A stretch of DNA of 64,000 bases from Flavobacterium branchiicola. Its GTDB lineage: Bacteria > Bacteroidota > Bacteroidia > Flavobacteriales > Flavobacteriaceae. The notes under the pieces are model-generated. The model was not told where the DNA came from and searched no databases. It saw only the letters and a list, made by a program, of their open reading frames with translations. The position numbers and the translations under genes were made by a program. Positions 1 to 8,069 of this stretch are shown piece after piece. Location of the stretch: the NCBI RefSeq assembly GCF_018383905.1, contig NZ_JAGYWA010000006.1, forward strand, positions 186,001 to 250,000, in the 5' to 3' direction. How positions within the stretch are numbered: position 1 is the first letter of the stretch; each line of letters opens with the position of its first letter.

Positions 1-458
1 TCGGTTGCCAAAGCACGTGCGATTTCCGTACGACGACGTTCTCCTCCGGAAAGTAAATCGCCTCGGTTAGTACGAATATGCTCTAAACTAAATTCTTCAA
101 TTAAGCTTTCCATCTTAGCAATTTGAGCTTCTTTAGAAAGTTTAGTTAATTGTAAAACACTTAAAATGTTGTCTTCGATGCTTAGTTTTCTAAAAACAGA
201 AGCTTCTTGTGCTAAATACCCAATTCCTTGCTGAGCACGTTTATACATTGGGTAATCGGTAATGTTTAGATCGTCAAGAAAAATGTTTCCCTGATTCGGT
301 TTTACCAATCCTACAATCATATAAAAAGAGGTTGTTTTTCCGGCACCATTTGGCCCCAGAAGCCCAACGATTTCCCCTTGATTAACTTCAACAGAAATTC
401 CTTTTACAACACTACGGCCTTTATAGGTTTTGATTAAATTATCGGCTCTTAGCTTCAT
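1..458 (-). CDS. lptB: LPS export ABC transporter ATP-binding protein LptB (partial, C-terminus outside window)
   Basis: This is the cytoplasmic ATPase that powers lipopolysaccharide extraction by LptFG and its passage along the Lpt bridge to the outer membrane. The minus strand opens with ATG at 456-458 (MKLRADNLIKTYKGRSVV) and reads without a stop to the window edge, about 152 codons. A Walker A site (GPNGAGKTT) lies near residue 37, followed by YLAQEASVFRKLS and the ABC signature LSGGERRRTEIARAL at the truncated end. Those two motifs are typical of LptB rather than of generic ABC ATPases. It is the last gene of the kdsD-tatC-decarboxylase-lptB run, about 140 bases after its neighbour. Walker B and the C-terminus are outside the window. 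Confidence 0.93.
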   Translation of the reverse strand, partial: MKLRADNLIKTYKGRSVVKGISVEVNQGEIVGLLGPNGAGKTTSFYMIVGLVKPNQGNIFLDDLNITDYPMYKRAQQGIGYLAQEASVFRKLSIEDNILSVLQLTKLSKEAQIAKMESLIEEFSLEHIRTNRGDLLSGGERRRTEIARALAT

Positions 459-604
459 TTTTTTTAATTAGATAATGTGTCAATTTGATAATGAGATAAT
501 TATTATCTCTGATGGGCAAAATAAGATAAAATAAATTAATCAATTAAACCAATTAACATAACATGTAGAATTATCTAATTGACTAATTATCACATTTTCT
601 AATT
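459..604. repeat. Intergenic inverted repeat, TAGATAATGTGTCAATTTG family
   Basis: The space between lptB and the decarboxylase gene starts with AATTAGATAATGTGTCAATT and ends with its approximate reverse complement (AGAATTATCTAATTG... to CACATTTTCTAATT), which overlaps the decarboxylase stop codon. A second copy lies at 25321-25360, downstream of the orphan ABC ATPase gene. The two arms could form a long hairpin in the transcript between the two genes. I see no coding sequence here. Confidence 0.55.
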
Positions 605-949
605 GCCGCTCTCTTCAAGAGCTTCCCAAAACTCGTAAGCTCTTCTTAAATGAGGAATTACAATTGTTCCTCCAACCAAAGTTGCGATTCCCATTGCTTC
701 CATCATTTCTTCTTTAGTAACGCCTTCTTTGTGACTTGTTTCTAAGTGGTATTTTACACAATCATCACATCTTAAAACTGCAGATGCAACTAGTCCTAGA
801 AGTTCTTTCGTTTTTACATCAAGAGCTCCTGGCGCATATGCATTAGTGTCAAGGTTAAAAATTCGCTTTACAATTTTGTTATTGTCAGCTAATAATTTCT
901 CGTTCATTTTAGAACGATAGTCGTTAAATTCTTGTACGATATCAGACAT
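599..949 (-). CDS. Carboxymuconolactone decarboxylase family protein (AhpD-like)
   Basis: The 116-residue, all-helical protein belongs to the carboxymuconolactone decarboxylase/AhpD family. The family signature is visible as VLRCDDCVKYHLETSHKEGVT: a C-x-x-C pair followed three residues later by His, the redox motif of AhpD-like alkylhydroperoxidases. A peroxidase or disulfide-exchange role is therefore more likely than true decarboxylation, but the substrate cannot be read from the sequence. The start overlaps the 3' end of tatC by 8 bases (942-949), so translation is probably coupled. It sits in the envelope-biogenesis run kdsD-tatC-here-lptB. Confidence 0.88.
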   Translation of the reverse strand: MSDIVQEFNDYRSKMNEKLLADNNKIVKRIFNLDTNAYAPGALDVKTKELLGLVASAVLRCDDCVKYHLETSHKEGVTKEEMMEAMGIATLVGGTIVIPHLRRAYEFWEALEESGN

Positions 950-1757
950 TTTCTTTTATTTTATTTCTGTAGACAATCTTCGAAATCAGGATACTCACTT
1001 CGTAAATTATTAACATTGGGATTGCTACAATAGTTTGACTTACTACATCTGGAGGTGTTACGATTGCGGCAATAATTAAAATAATTACCACTGCGTATTT
1101 CCAGTATTTTCTTAAGAAGGTTGGCGTAACCAGACCTAATTTGGTTAAAAAATAGATAGCAATTGGTAATTCAAAAAATATAGCACTACCAAGAATACTT
1201 GTTTTAACCATTCCCATATAGGATTCAAGTGTAAATTGATTTTTTACAACATCACTTACAGAGAAAGTTGCAACGAAATTTACAGACATCGGAATCACAA
1301 CATAATACCCAAATAATACTCCTAAAAAGAAAAGTAATGAAGAAGTGAAGATAAAAGTTTTTGCATTTTTGCGTTCTTTCTCGTACAAAGCAGGACTAAT
1401 AAACTTCCAGATTTCCCATAAAATATAAGGGAAACTTAAAATGAAACCTGCCAAAAGACACATCCACACAAATATGTTTACTTGTCCTTCCATTTCGGTA
1501 TTCTGAATAATGAAATTCAGTTCGGTGATACATATGCTATCTGCAAATCCTAATTGGTGTGATAAATCACAGAACCATACATAAGTAAAAAATGTAGGTC
1601 TTATTGGTCCTAAAATAATTTGATCAAACAAATAATCACTCACAAAATAAGTAACAAATGCCATAATACATATTGCAATTGTACTTCTAACTAATAACCA
1701 TCTTAATTCTTCAAGATGGTCTAAAAATGACATCTCGCCAAGGTTTTTCTTTGCCAT
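942..1757 (-). CDS. tatC: Sec-independent (twin-arginine) translocase subunit TatC
   Basis: TatC is the inner-membrane receptor that recognises the twin-arginine signal peptides of folded substrates. The 271-residue protein starts with MAKKNLGEMSFLDHLEELRWLLVRS, matching the TatC N-terminus (F-x-x-H-L-x-E-L-R). Six hydrophobic segments follow, including the conserved stretch FxSPALYEKERKNAKTF and a GVLFGYYVVIP helix. A 25-30 residue periplasmic insertion around residues 55-95 is longer than in E. coli TatC. It overlaps kdsD by one base upstream (1757) and the decarboxylase gene downstream, so the three genes look like one transcript. No tatA/tatB lies in the window. Confidence 0.96.
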   Translation of the reverse strand: MAKKNLGEMSFLDHLEELRWLLVRSTIAICIMAFVTYFVSDYLFDQIILGPIRPTFFTYVWFCDLSHQLGFADSICITELNFIIQNTEMEGQVNIFVWMCLLAGFILSFPYILWEIWKFISPALYEKERKNAKTFIFTSSLLFFLGVLFGYYVVIPMSVNFVATFSVSDVVKNQFTLESYMGMVKTSILGSAIFFELPIAIYFLTKLGLVTPTFLRKYWKYAVVIILIIAAIVTPPDVVSQTIVAIPMLIIYEVSILISKIVYRNKIKENV

Positions 1758-2722
1758 TATACGATTCCTTCTTTTAAAATGTCATGTAAATGTAATACTC
1801 CTTTATATTCGCCATTGTCCGCAACAATAAGCTGTGTTATTGAGAAATCTTCTAAAATATTTAAGGCTTCAACTGCCATAGTTTCAGAAGAAACTAATTT
1901 TGGATTTTTCGACATAATATCCCTTGCAGTTAAGTCCGCAATAGTATCTACGTCGTTTAGCATTCTTCGGATGTCTCCATCAGTAATAATTCCGATAATT
2001 TTTTCATTTTCAATAACGGCTGTTACGCCTAATCTTTTTTCTGAGATTTCAAAAATCACCTTTTTAACCGAAGTTTCCGGAGTAACTTGAGGCTTTAGCG
2101 AATGCTCGATCATGTCTTTTACACGAAGCAATAATTTTTTGCCCAATGCTCCTCCAGGATGATAGATTGCAAAATCTTCAGGTTTAAAATCGCGCATTTC
2201 CATTAAACAAACCGCCAATGCATCACCCATTACTAGTTGAGCAGTTGTACTGTTTGTTGGAGCAAGATTTATAGGACAAGCCTCGATTTCAACAGTAGTA
2301 TTCAAAACATAGTCAGAACCTTTAGCTAAAAAGGAAGTGATGTTTCCGGTCATTCCAATTAAAATGTTTCCAAAGCGTTTTAATAGCGGAACTAAAACTT
2401 TTATTTCCGGACTATTTCCACTTTTTGAAATGCAGATAATGATATCGTCATTTTGTATCATTCCCAAATCTCCGTGAATCGCTTCTGAAGCATGCAGGAA
2501 CATCGATGGGGTTCCCGTTGAGTTAAAAGTAGCAACCATTTTTTGAGCAATAATTGCGCTTTTTCCTATTCCTGTAACGATCAATCGGCCTTTAGTTTCG
2601 TAGATGCGCTGTGTGGCCTCGTAGAAATTTTCATCAAGAAAATCAATTAATTTTGTAATCGCCTCACTTTCAGATAGTATTGTTTTTTTGGCAATCGCCA
2701 ATATATTTTCTTTTGTGATCAA
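1757..2722 (-). CDS. kdsD: Arabinose-5-phosphate isomerase, KpsF/GutQ family
   Basis: The enzyme interconverts ribulose-5-phosphate and arabinose-5-phosphate, the first step towards the Kdo sugar of lipopolysaccharide. An N-terminal SIS domain (TGIGKSAIIAQKMVATFNSTG, then HASEAIHGDLGMI) is followed by two CBS domains (from about residue 200, VKDMIEHSLKPQVTPE; second from ARDIMSKNPKLV). The reading frame is open up to 2896, but I start it at the TTG at 2722. This gives 321 residues, the family's usual length, beginning LITKENILAIAKK. The extra upstream part overlaps recQ, contains the gene's own TAAATTTG promoter box (2777-2784) and has no family resemblance. It leads the operon with tatC, the decarboxylase and lptB. 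Confidence 0.92.
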   Translation of the reverse strand: MITKENILAIAKKTILSESEAITKLIDFLDENFYEATQRIYETKGRLIVTGIGKSAIIAQKMVATFNSTGTPSMFLHASEAIHGDLGMIQNDDIIICISKSGNSPEIKVLVPLLKRFGNILIGMTGNITSFLAKGSDYVLNTTVEIEACPINLAPTNSTTAQLVMGDALAVCLMEMRDFKPEDFAIYHPGGALGKKLLLRVKDMIEHSLKPQVTPETSVKKVIFEISEKRLGVTAVIENEKIIGIITDGDIRRMLNDVDTIADLTARDIMSKNPKLVSSETMAVEALNILEDFSITQLIVADNGEYKGVLHLHDILKEGIV

Positions 2723-2739
2723 AACAGAATATTTAAAAT

Positions 2740-2769
2740 TTGTATGTATAAAAGAAAGTTGTATCTTTA
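2740..2769 (+). promoter_or_regulatory. Probable recQ promoter (TTG-N19-TATCTTTA)
   Basis: TTG at 2740-2742 and TATCTTTA at 2762-2769 are 19 bases apart, the Flavobacterium spacing. The last base of the -7 box is A instead of G. It is about 40 bases before the recQ ATG, and back to back with the kdsD promoter. Confidence 0.5.
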
Positions 2770-2776
2770 TGTGTTG

Positions 2777-2784
2777 CAAATTTA
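2777..2784 (-). promoter_or_regulatory. -7 box for the kdsD-tatC operon
   Basis: Reading on the minus strand this is TAAATTTG, a perfect match to the Bacteroidota -7 consensus TAnnTTTG. It lies about 55 bases before the proposed TTG start of kdsD. I see no well-placed TTG at the -33 position. Confidence 0.5.
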
Positions 2785-2810
2785 TACAAAAATATCCATT
2801 AAAATAAAGA

Positions 2811-5006
2811 ATGAATTCAAACGAAATTGAAATACACAAGGAATTAAAGAAGTATTTCGGCTTTAGCCAATTTAAGGGCTTGCAGGAGCAAGTCATTACG
2901 AGTATTTTAGGTAAGAATAATACTTTTGTAATTATGCCTACTGGCGGTGGAAAGTCTCTTTGTTATCAATTACCCGCTTTAATTCAGGACGGAACGGCAA
3001 TTGTTGTTTCGCCTTTGATTGCTTTGATGAAAAATCAGGTTGATGCGATTCGAAGTCTCTCGTCTGAAAATGGAATTGCGCATGTGCTCAATTCTTCTCT
3101 CACAAAAACAGAAATTGCTCAGGTAAAAAAAGACATTAGTTCTGGTTTAACTAAGCTTTTATATGTAGCCCCCGAATCTTTGACCAAAGAAGAATATGTT
3201 GCTTTTTTGCAAAGTGTACCCATTTCTTTCGTTGCAATAGACGAAGCACACTGTATTTCAGAATGGGGTCATGATTTTAGACCGGAATACAGAAACCTTA
3301 GAAATATTATAAAACAATTAGGTCAGGTACCTATTATAGGACTTACCGCGACAGCAACCCCAAAAGTTCAGGAAGATATTCTGAAAAACCTTGATATGTC
3401 TGATGCAAATACTTTTAAAGCATCATTCAACAGACCGAACTTATATTACGAAGTTCGCACAAAAACTAAAAATATAGAATCGGATATTATTCGATTTATC
3501 AAACAACATAAAGGAAAGTCTGGAATTATTTACTGTCTGAGCCGTAAAAAAGTAGAATCGATTGCCGAAGTTTTACAAGTTAACGGAATCAGCGCTGTTC
3601 CTTACCACGCAGGTTTAGATGCAAAAACACGTGCAAAACATCAGGATATGTTCCTGATGGAAGATGTAGATGTTGTTGTAGCAACAATTGCTTTCGGGAT
3701 GGGAATTGATAAACCAGATGTTCGATTTGTGATTCATCATGATATTCCTAAATCTCTTGAAAGCTATTATCAGGAAACGGGTCGTGCCGGTCGTGATGGA
3801 GGAGAAGGACATTGTTTAGCTTACTATTCTTATAAAGATGTAGAAAAGCTGGAGAAATTTATGTCCGGGAAACCAGTTGCAGAACAAGAAATTGGTTTTG
3901 CTCTTTTGCAGGAAGTTGTGGCTTACGCCGAAACCTCAATGTCACGTAGAAAGTTCCTTCTTCATTATTTTGGTGAAGAGTTTGACAGCGAGACCGGAGA
4001 AGGTGCAGATATGGATGACAATGTTCGTAATCCGAAAAATAAAATTGAAGCAAAAGACCAAGTGGTTAAATTGCTGGAGATTGTTCGGGATACCAAACAT
4101 ATATACAAATCAAAAGAAATTGTATTTACTTTAATCGGACGTGTAAACGCTGTAATTAAAGCACATAAAACAGATTCACAATCCTTTTTCGGATCAGGTT
4201 CCGATCATGACGAAAAATATTGGATGGCCTTACTTCGTCAGGTTTTAGTAACAGGATATTTGTCAAAGGATATCGAAACTTATGGTGTTGTAAAAATCAC
4301 CAAAGAAGGTTTAGATTTTATTAAAAAACCAGTTTCGTTTATGATGTCTGAAGATCATGAATATAGCGAATCTGAAGATGAGGCAATCGTAACCGCAGGA
4401 AAGTCATCGGGAACTGCTGATGAAGTTCTGATGGGAATGCTTCGTGAGCTACGTAAAAAAGTGGCTAAGAAATTAGGTGTTCCTCCGTTTGTGGTTTTTC
4501 AGGACCCTTCTCTTGAAGATATGGCTTTAAAATATCCAATCACTCTAACGGAATTATTCAATATTCATGGAGTAGGTGAAGGAAAAGCTAAAAAATACGG
4601 TGGTGAATTTGTAACATTGATCAGCAGATATGTTGAAGATAATGATATTATTCGTCCAGACGATTTAGTTGTAAAATCTACAGGAGTTAATTCTGCGAAT
4701 AAATTATACATTATCCAGAACATTGATAGAAAGCTGTCTTTAAATGATATCGCTTCCGCGAAAGGCTTAACGATGGATGCGTTGATCAAAGAAATGGAAC
4801 AAATTGTTTATTCCGGAACAAAGCTAAATATCAAATATTGGGTTGATGATATGTTAGATGACGATCAACAGGAAGAAATTCACGATTACTTCATGGAATC
4901 AGAATCAGATAAAATTGAAGATGCTCTTAAAGAATTTGACGGCGATTACGATATTGATGAATTGCGTTTAATGCGTATTAAGTTTATCAGTGAAGTAGCG
5001 AACTAA
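2811..5006 (+). CDS. recQ: ATP-dependent DNA helicase RecQ, lacking the zinc-site cysteines
   Basis: This is a 3'-5' superfamily 2 helicase for recombination and stalled-fork repair. The 731 residues show Walker A GGGKSLCYQLPA (Lys48), the DEAH box (144-147) followed by CISEWGHDFRPEY, motif III LTATATP, motif V ATIAFGMGIDKPDVR and motif VI QETGRAGRDG. An RQC region and an HRDC domain (about 535-610, LGVPPFVVFQDPSLEDMA) follow, then an acidic C-terminal tail. The odd point is the zinc-binding subdomain. The RRKFLLHYFGE landmark is present (379-389), but the four cysteines expected around it are replaced (TSMSRR, then DSETGEGADMDDN), and no Cys occurs after residue 335. It is expressed divergently from kdsD. 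Confidence 0.95.
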   Translation: MNSNEIEIHKELKKYFGFSQFKGLQEQVITSILGKNNTFVIMPTGGGKSLCYQLPALIQDGTAIVVSPLIALMKNQVDAIRSLSSENGIAHVLNSSLTKTEIAQVKKDISSGLTKLLYVAPESLTKEEYVAFLQSVPISFVAIDEAHCISEWGHDFRPEYRNLRNIIKQLGQVPIIGLTATATPKVQEDILKNLDMSDANTFKASFNRPNLYYEVRTKTKNIESDIIRFIKQHKGKSGIIYCLSRKKVESIAEVLQVNGISAVPYHAGLDAKTRAKHQDMFLMEDVDVVVATIAFGMGIDKPDVRFVIHHDIPKSLESYYQETGRAGRDGGEGHCLAYYSYKDVEKLEKFMSGKPVAEQEIGFALLQEVVAYAETSMSRRKFLLHYFGEEFDSETGEGADMDDNVRNPKNKIEAKDQVVKLLEIVRDTKHIYKSKEIVFTLIGRVNAVIKAHKTDSQSFFGSGSDHDEKYWMALLRQVLVTGYLSKDIETYGVVKITKEGLDFIKKPVSFMMSEDHEYSESEDEAIVTAGKSSGTADEVLMGMLRELRKKVAKKLGVPPFVVFQDPSLEDMALKYPITLTELFNIHGVGEGKAKKYGGEFVTLISRYVEDNDIIRPDDLVVKSTGVNSANKLYIIQNIDRKLSLNDIASAKGLTMDALIKEMEQIVYSGTKLNIKYWVDDMLDDDQQEEIHDYFMESESDKIEDALKEFDGDYDIDELRLMRIKFISEVAN

Positions 5007-5017
5007 AGAAGTTAAAT

Positions 5018-5126
5018 TCCAATAATAAAAATTCCAAATTCCAATTGTATCGTCAACTTGGAATTTGGAATTTTTTATTTGAAATTTCTCAAAGCTTTAG
5101 AATTTGGAATTTGAAAAATTTGGAAT
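5018..5126. repeat. AATTCCAAATTCCAA inverted repeats between convergent genes
   Basis: AAAATTCCAAATTCCAA at about 5028-5045 pairs with TTGGAATTTGGAATTTTT at about 5058-5076. A further TTTGGAATTTG... block runs up to the stop codon of the next gene at 5127. The hairpin followed by T-runs lies between converging recQ and the 5127-5366 gene and can act as a terminator in both directions. The same family recurs at 16740-16865 and 17438-17670. Confidence 0.7.
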
Positions 5127-5366
5127 TTAATCCCCATATACTTCCCCACGATGCGGTTTCAAAGCATCTCTAACCTGAATCATATTTTCATCAGTTACAA
5201 CCATAAAAGCAGTTGCGTGCATTTCGTTTATAATATTGAAACCCGTAATGTTTAAAGGCAGCTTTTCAATTGCGATATATTCTTTTAAATGAATTTCATG
5301 ATGTTCGGCTGTTTTTGCAGAAGCCGGACCGCGGAAATCCCAAATCAGTTTTATTTTTCTAGACAT
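5127..5366 (-). CDS. Conserved hypothetical small protein (79 aa)
   Basis: The 79-residue protein begins MSRKIKLIWDFRGPASAKTAEHHEIHLKEY and has no signal peptide or membrane segment, so it is probably cytoplasmic. The alternating pattern (IAIEKLPLNITGFNIINEMHATAFMVVTDENMIQVRDAL) suggests a compact alpha/beta fold of the ferredoxin-like kind with a His-rich first loop (EHHEIH). I do not recognise a named family and propose no function. It has good codon use for this genome and a clean ATG. It is monocistronic, converging on recQ and divergent from the FAD oxidoreductase gene. Confidence 0.75.
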   Translation of the reverse strand: MSRKIKLIWDFRGPASAKTAEHHEIHLKEYIAIEKLPLNITGFNIINEMHATAFMVVTDENMIQVRDALKPHRGEVYGD

Positions 5367-5702
5367 TTTTTTTATAGGTGCAAAGGTTCAGAAGTACAAA
5401 GGTACAAAGTCTTTTTTAAAGGTTCTAAGGTTCTGAGATGCTAAGATTCTAAGATTTTTTCTGTAGAGGCGCACTGCAGTGCGTCTTATGTATTGTGGAT
5501 ATTCGATGCGTAGACGCACTGCAGTGCGTCTCTACGATATGCCTTGTGTTGAAAATTTTCAAAATTCAAAAATCTCAAAATCTGTTTAGATCTTTGCTAA
5601 TCTGCGTGCAAATTTTACTGAAGAGATAAAATCTCATTTCAAAATAGTACTTTTGCATCTTCTTTTCATAGAAAGAAAAGCTAATAGAATAATTAAGATA
5701 CA
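5367..5702. repeat. Gene-free stretch with ACGCACTGCAGTGCGT palindromes and short direct repeats
   Basis: No gene is visible in these 336 bases. Near 5380-5450 there are direct repeats of the type AAAGGTTC(A/T)... and CTAAGATTCTAAG. Two near-identical palindromes follow at 5463-5488 and 5510-5535, centred on GCACTGCAGTGC. The second has the perfect 20-base palindrome AGACGCACTGCAGTGCGTCT inside GTAG...CTAC ends. The GC content of the palindromes stands out from the AT-rich surroundings. Confidence 0.7.
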
Positions 5703-7262
5703 ATGCCAAGAGAACTTTTACTTCAGGTAACTCCAGAAACTGCTGCAAACGAAACGTTGCTTAAAGACTATTTGTCTAAACAAATAAAAGTTTCTCCAAA
5801 CGAAATTCAGCACATTTCAATTTTAAAAAGATCCATAGATGCGCGTCAAAAAGCGATCAAAATCAATTTAAAAGTGGTTATCTATTTAAAAGGTGAACCT
5901 TTTCAGGAAACCAAAATTGATCTTCCTATATATAAGGATGTTTCTAAAGCGCAGGAAGTACTTGTGGTTGGAGCTGGTCCTGCCGGACTTTTTGCTGCTT
6001 TGCAGTTAATTGAATTAGGCTTAAAACCTATCTTACTTGAACGCGGAAAAGATGTTCGCGGACGCAGGCGCGATCTAAAAGCAATAAATGTAGAACATAT
6101 CGTAAATGAAGATTCTAATTATTGTTTTGGTGAAGGTGGCGCAGGAACTTATTCGGATGGAAAATTATACACACGTTCTAAAAAACGTGGAGATGTAACT
6201 CGTATTCTGGAACTTTTAGTAGCTTTTGGAGCTTCAGAAGATATTTTGGTAGAAGCGCATCCGCATATCGGAACGAATAAATTACCGAAAATTATTGAAG
6301 ATATCCGAAACAAAATTATCGAGTTTGGCGGTCAGGTTTTATTTGAAACCCGTGTAACCGATATTTTGGTTAAGAATAATGAAGTCGAAGGAATTGTTAC
6401 TCAAAACGGTGATAAAATTCTGGCGAATAAATTAATTCTGGCAACAGGACATTCTGCCCGCGATATATTTGAATTATTAGATAAAAAGAAAATTTTTATA
6501 GAAGCAAAACCTTTTGCTTTGGGAGTTCGTGCAGAACATTCGCAACAATTAATTGATAGTATTCAATATAGTTGTGATTATCGAGGAGAACATTTGCCTC
6601 CAGCGCCGTATTCTATTGTAAAACAAGTTAACGGTCGCGGAATGTACTCATTCTGTATGTGTCCGGGTGGTGTAATTGCACCTTGTGCGACAAGTCCGGG
6701 TGAAGTAGTTACCAACGGTTGGTCACCATCAAAACGTGATCAGGCAACGGCAAATTCAGGAATTGTAATTGAATTGAAATTAGAAGATTTTAAACCTTTT
6801 GCAAAATTTGGCGCTTTGGCCGGAATGGAATTTCAAAAAAGTATCGAACAAAAAGCGTGGAATCTGGCCGGAAGAACTCAAAAAGTTCCGGCACAAAGAA
6901 TGATTGATTTTACACAAAATAAAGTTTCATCAGATATTCCGAAAACATCTTACGTTCCCGGAACAACTTCGGTTGAAATGGGACAGGTTTTTCCTGGATT
7001 TTTATCGCAGATTTTACGTCAGGGATTTCAGGAATTTGGTAAATCAATGCGTGGTTATTTGACCAATGAAGCAATTTTGCACGCACCGGAAAGCAGAACT
7101 TCATCGCCAGTCAGAATTCCGAGAGATCCTATTACATATGAACATTTGCAGATCAAAGGATTGTATCCTTGTGGAGAAGGTGCAGGTTATGCTGGCGGAA
7201 TTATTTCTGCTGCTATCGATGGTGAAAAATGTGCGTTGATGATTGCGGAATCCCTGAAATAA
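5703..7262 (+). CDS. FAD-dependent oxidoreductase (COG2509-like flavoprotein)
   Basis: The 519-residue protein is a flavin-dependent dehydrogenase of unknown substrate. After an N-terminal domain of about 80 residues (ISILKRSIDARQKAIKINLKV), the FAD-binding Rossmann motif VVGAGPAGLFAALQL...LLERGKDVRGRRRD appears at about residues 92-125. A GEGGAGTYSDGKL loop and the ATGHSARD motif follow, and the C-terminal flavin motif GLYPCGEGAGYAGGIISAAIDG closes the fold. This domain order matches the COG2509 family, annotated elsewhere only as an uncharacterised FAD-dependent dehydrogenase. There is no signal peptide, so it should be cytoplasmic. The CxxC-like SFCMCPGG (near 318) could be redox-active; this is speculative. 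Confidence 0.9.
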   Translation: MPRELLLQVTPETAANETLLKDYLSKQIKVSPNEIQHISILKRSIDARQKAIKINLKVVIYLKGEPFQETKIDLPIYKDVSKAQEVLVVGAGPAGLFAALQLIELGLKPILLERGKDVRGRRRDLKAINVEHIVNEDSNYCFGEGGAGTYSDGKLYTRSKKRGDVTRILELLVAFGASEDILVEAHPHIGTNKLPKIIEDIRNKIIEFGGQVLFETRVTDILVKNNEVEGIVTQNGDKILANKLILATGHSARDIFELLDKKKIFIEAKPFALGVRAEHSQQLIDSIQYSCDYRGEHLPPAPYSIVKQVNGRGMYSFCMCPGGVIAPCATSPGEVVTNGWSPSKRDQATANSGIVIELKLEDFKPFAKFGALAGMEFQKSIEQKAWNLAGRTQKVPAQRMIDFTQNKVSSDIPKTSYVPGTTSVEMGQVFPGFLSQILRQGFQEFGKSMRGYLTNEAILHAPESRTSSPVRIPRDPITYEHLQIKGLYPCGEGAGYAGGIISAAIDGEKCALMIAESLK

Positions 7263-7336
7263 TTGGCTTTGGGCTTTTCATGAAGTAAAAAGATTGCTAT
7301 CTTGGTCATTTGATTCTAATAGAATATTCCCCAAAT

Positions 7337-8038
7337 ATGACCATACGAGAAATTGAAACAAAACACGGCTTTAAATTCCCAATTTTATACCAACAACTAG
7401 ATGCTGATGGTATGCTTGATGTTGGAGAATATGGCCCCAATTGGTATACTGATGTTTATCCAACTTTAAAAGATAATCCGCCTTTGCTTTTGCATTCTTA
7501 TGATTTTGAATCTCTCAATTTAAAATCAGTTGCTGAAGAAATAGAAGAGCTTAAAGATCCTGAGGATTATCGAAATATCAACCCGGAATTTAGATTTATT
7601 CCTTTCGCAAAAAGCGGAGGCGGTGATCATTATTGCTTTTTTCTAAATGAAGAAAATAATGGAGATGTGCCTATCGTTTTTGTTTGGCATGATATGAACG
7701 AAGTTGATTATCTGGCAAAAAACCTTCAGGAATTTATTTTTAAAGTTCTATTGATTGATATGTCAAAGAAGGACATTTATAATGAACTCAGTGATGAAGA
7801 ATTTAGAAGTGATATCGAATCTGTATTTAAATCTCATAAAAAGTATTTAACAGATCGTCAGAATGAAATTCTATCGGCAATTTTAGAACGTGAAATTATT
7901 GATTACGAAATAGATGTGTCACCAAAAATAACAGAATCTGCAAGAGGATTACTTACCGATGTTGAGTTGGAATCAATTGTGAATGAGGTTATTCCTTTTG
8001 ATAAAATGAATCAGAGTTTTAAATATTCAGTAGAGTAG
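7337..8038 (+). CDS. SMI1/KNR4 (SUKH-like) family protein
   Basis: I start this 233-residue protein at the ATG at 7337 (MTIREIETKHGFKFPILYQQL). The frame is open from a TTG at 7310, but the ATG gives the usual SUKH beginning, where a helix ends in an F/L-P-x-x-Y-x-x-L pattern. SUKH features continue with FIPFAKSGGGDHYCFFLNEE, then PIVFVWHDMNEVDYLAKNLQEFI. SUKH proteins are commonly immunity proteins of polymorphic toxins, and some are housekeeping. The C-terminal 90 residues are an extra helical extension. The next gene, 31 bases on, encodes a DUF6630-like protein. No toxin gene is visible nearby. Confidence 0.75.
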   Translation: MTIREIETKHGFKFPILYQQLDADGMLDVGEYGPNWYTDVYPTLKDNPPLLLHSYDFESLNLKSVAEEIEELKDPEDYRNINPEFRFIPFAKSGGGDHYCFFLNEENNGDVPIVFVWHDMNEVDYLAKNLQEFIFKVLLIDMSKKDIYNELSDEEFRSDIESVFKSHKKYLTDRQNEILSAILEREIIDYEIDVSPKITESARGLLTDVELESIVNEVIPFDKMNQSFKYSVE

Positions 8039-8069
8039 TTCTGTACCCTAAAATTGCTAAATATCTTTT

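Noticed and set aside
1779..2090. Open frame of 103 codons on the strand opposite kdsD
   Set aside because: It is a shadow of kdsD, with Ser/Ile-rich composition and no promoter. The same holds for other antisense frames such as those at 11090-11335 and 57064-57390.
2723..2896. 58-residue N-terminal extension of KdsD
   Set aside because: It overlaps recQ, includes the operon promoter, and would exceed the family length of about 321 residues.
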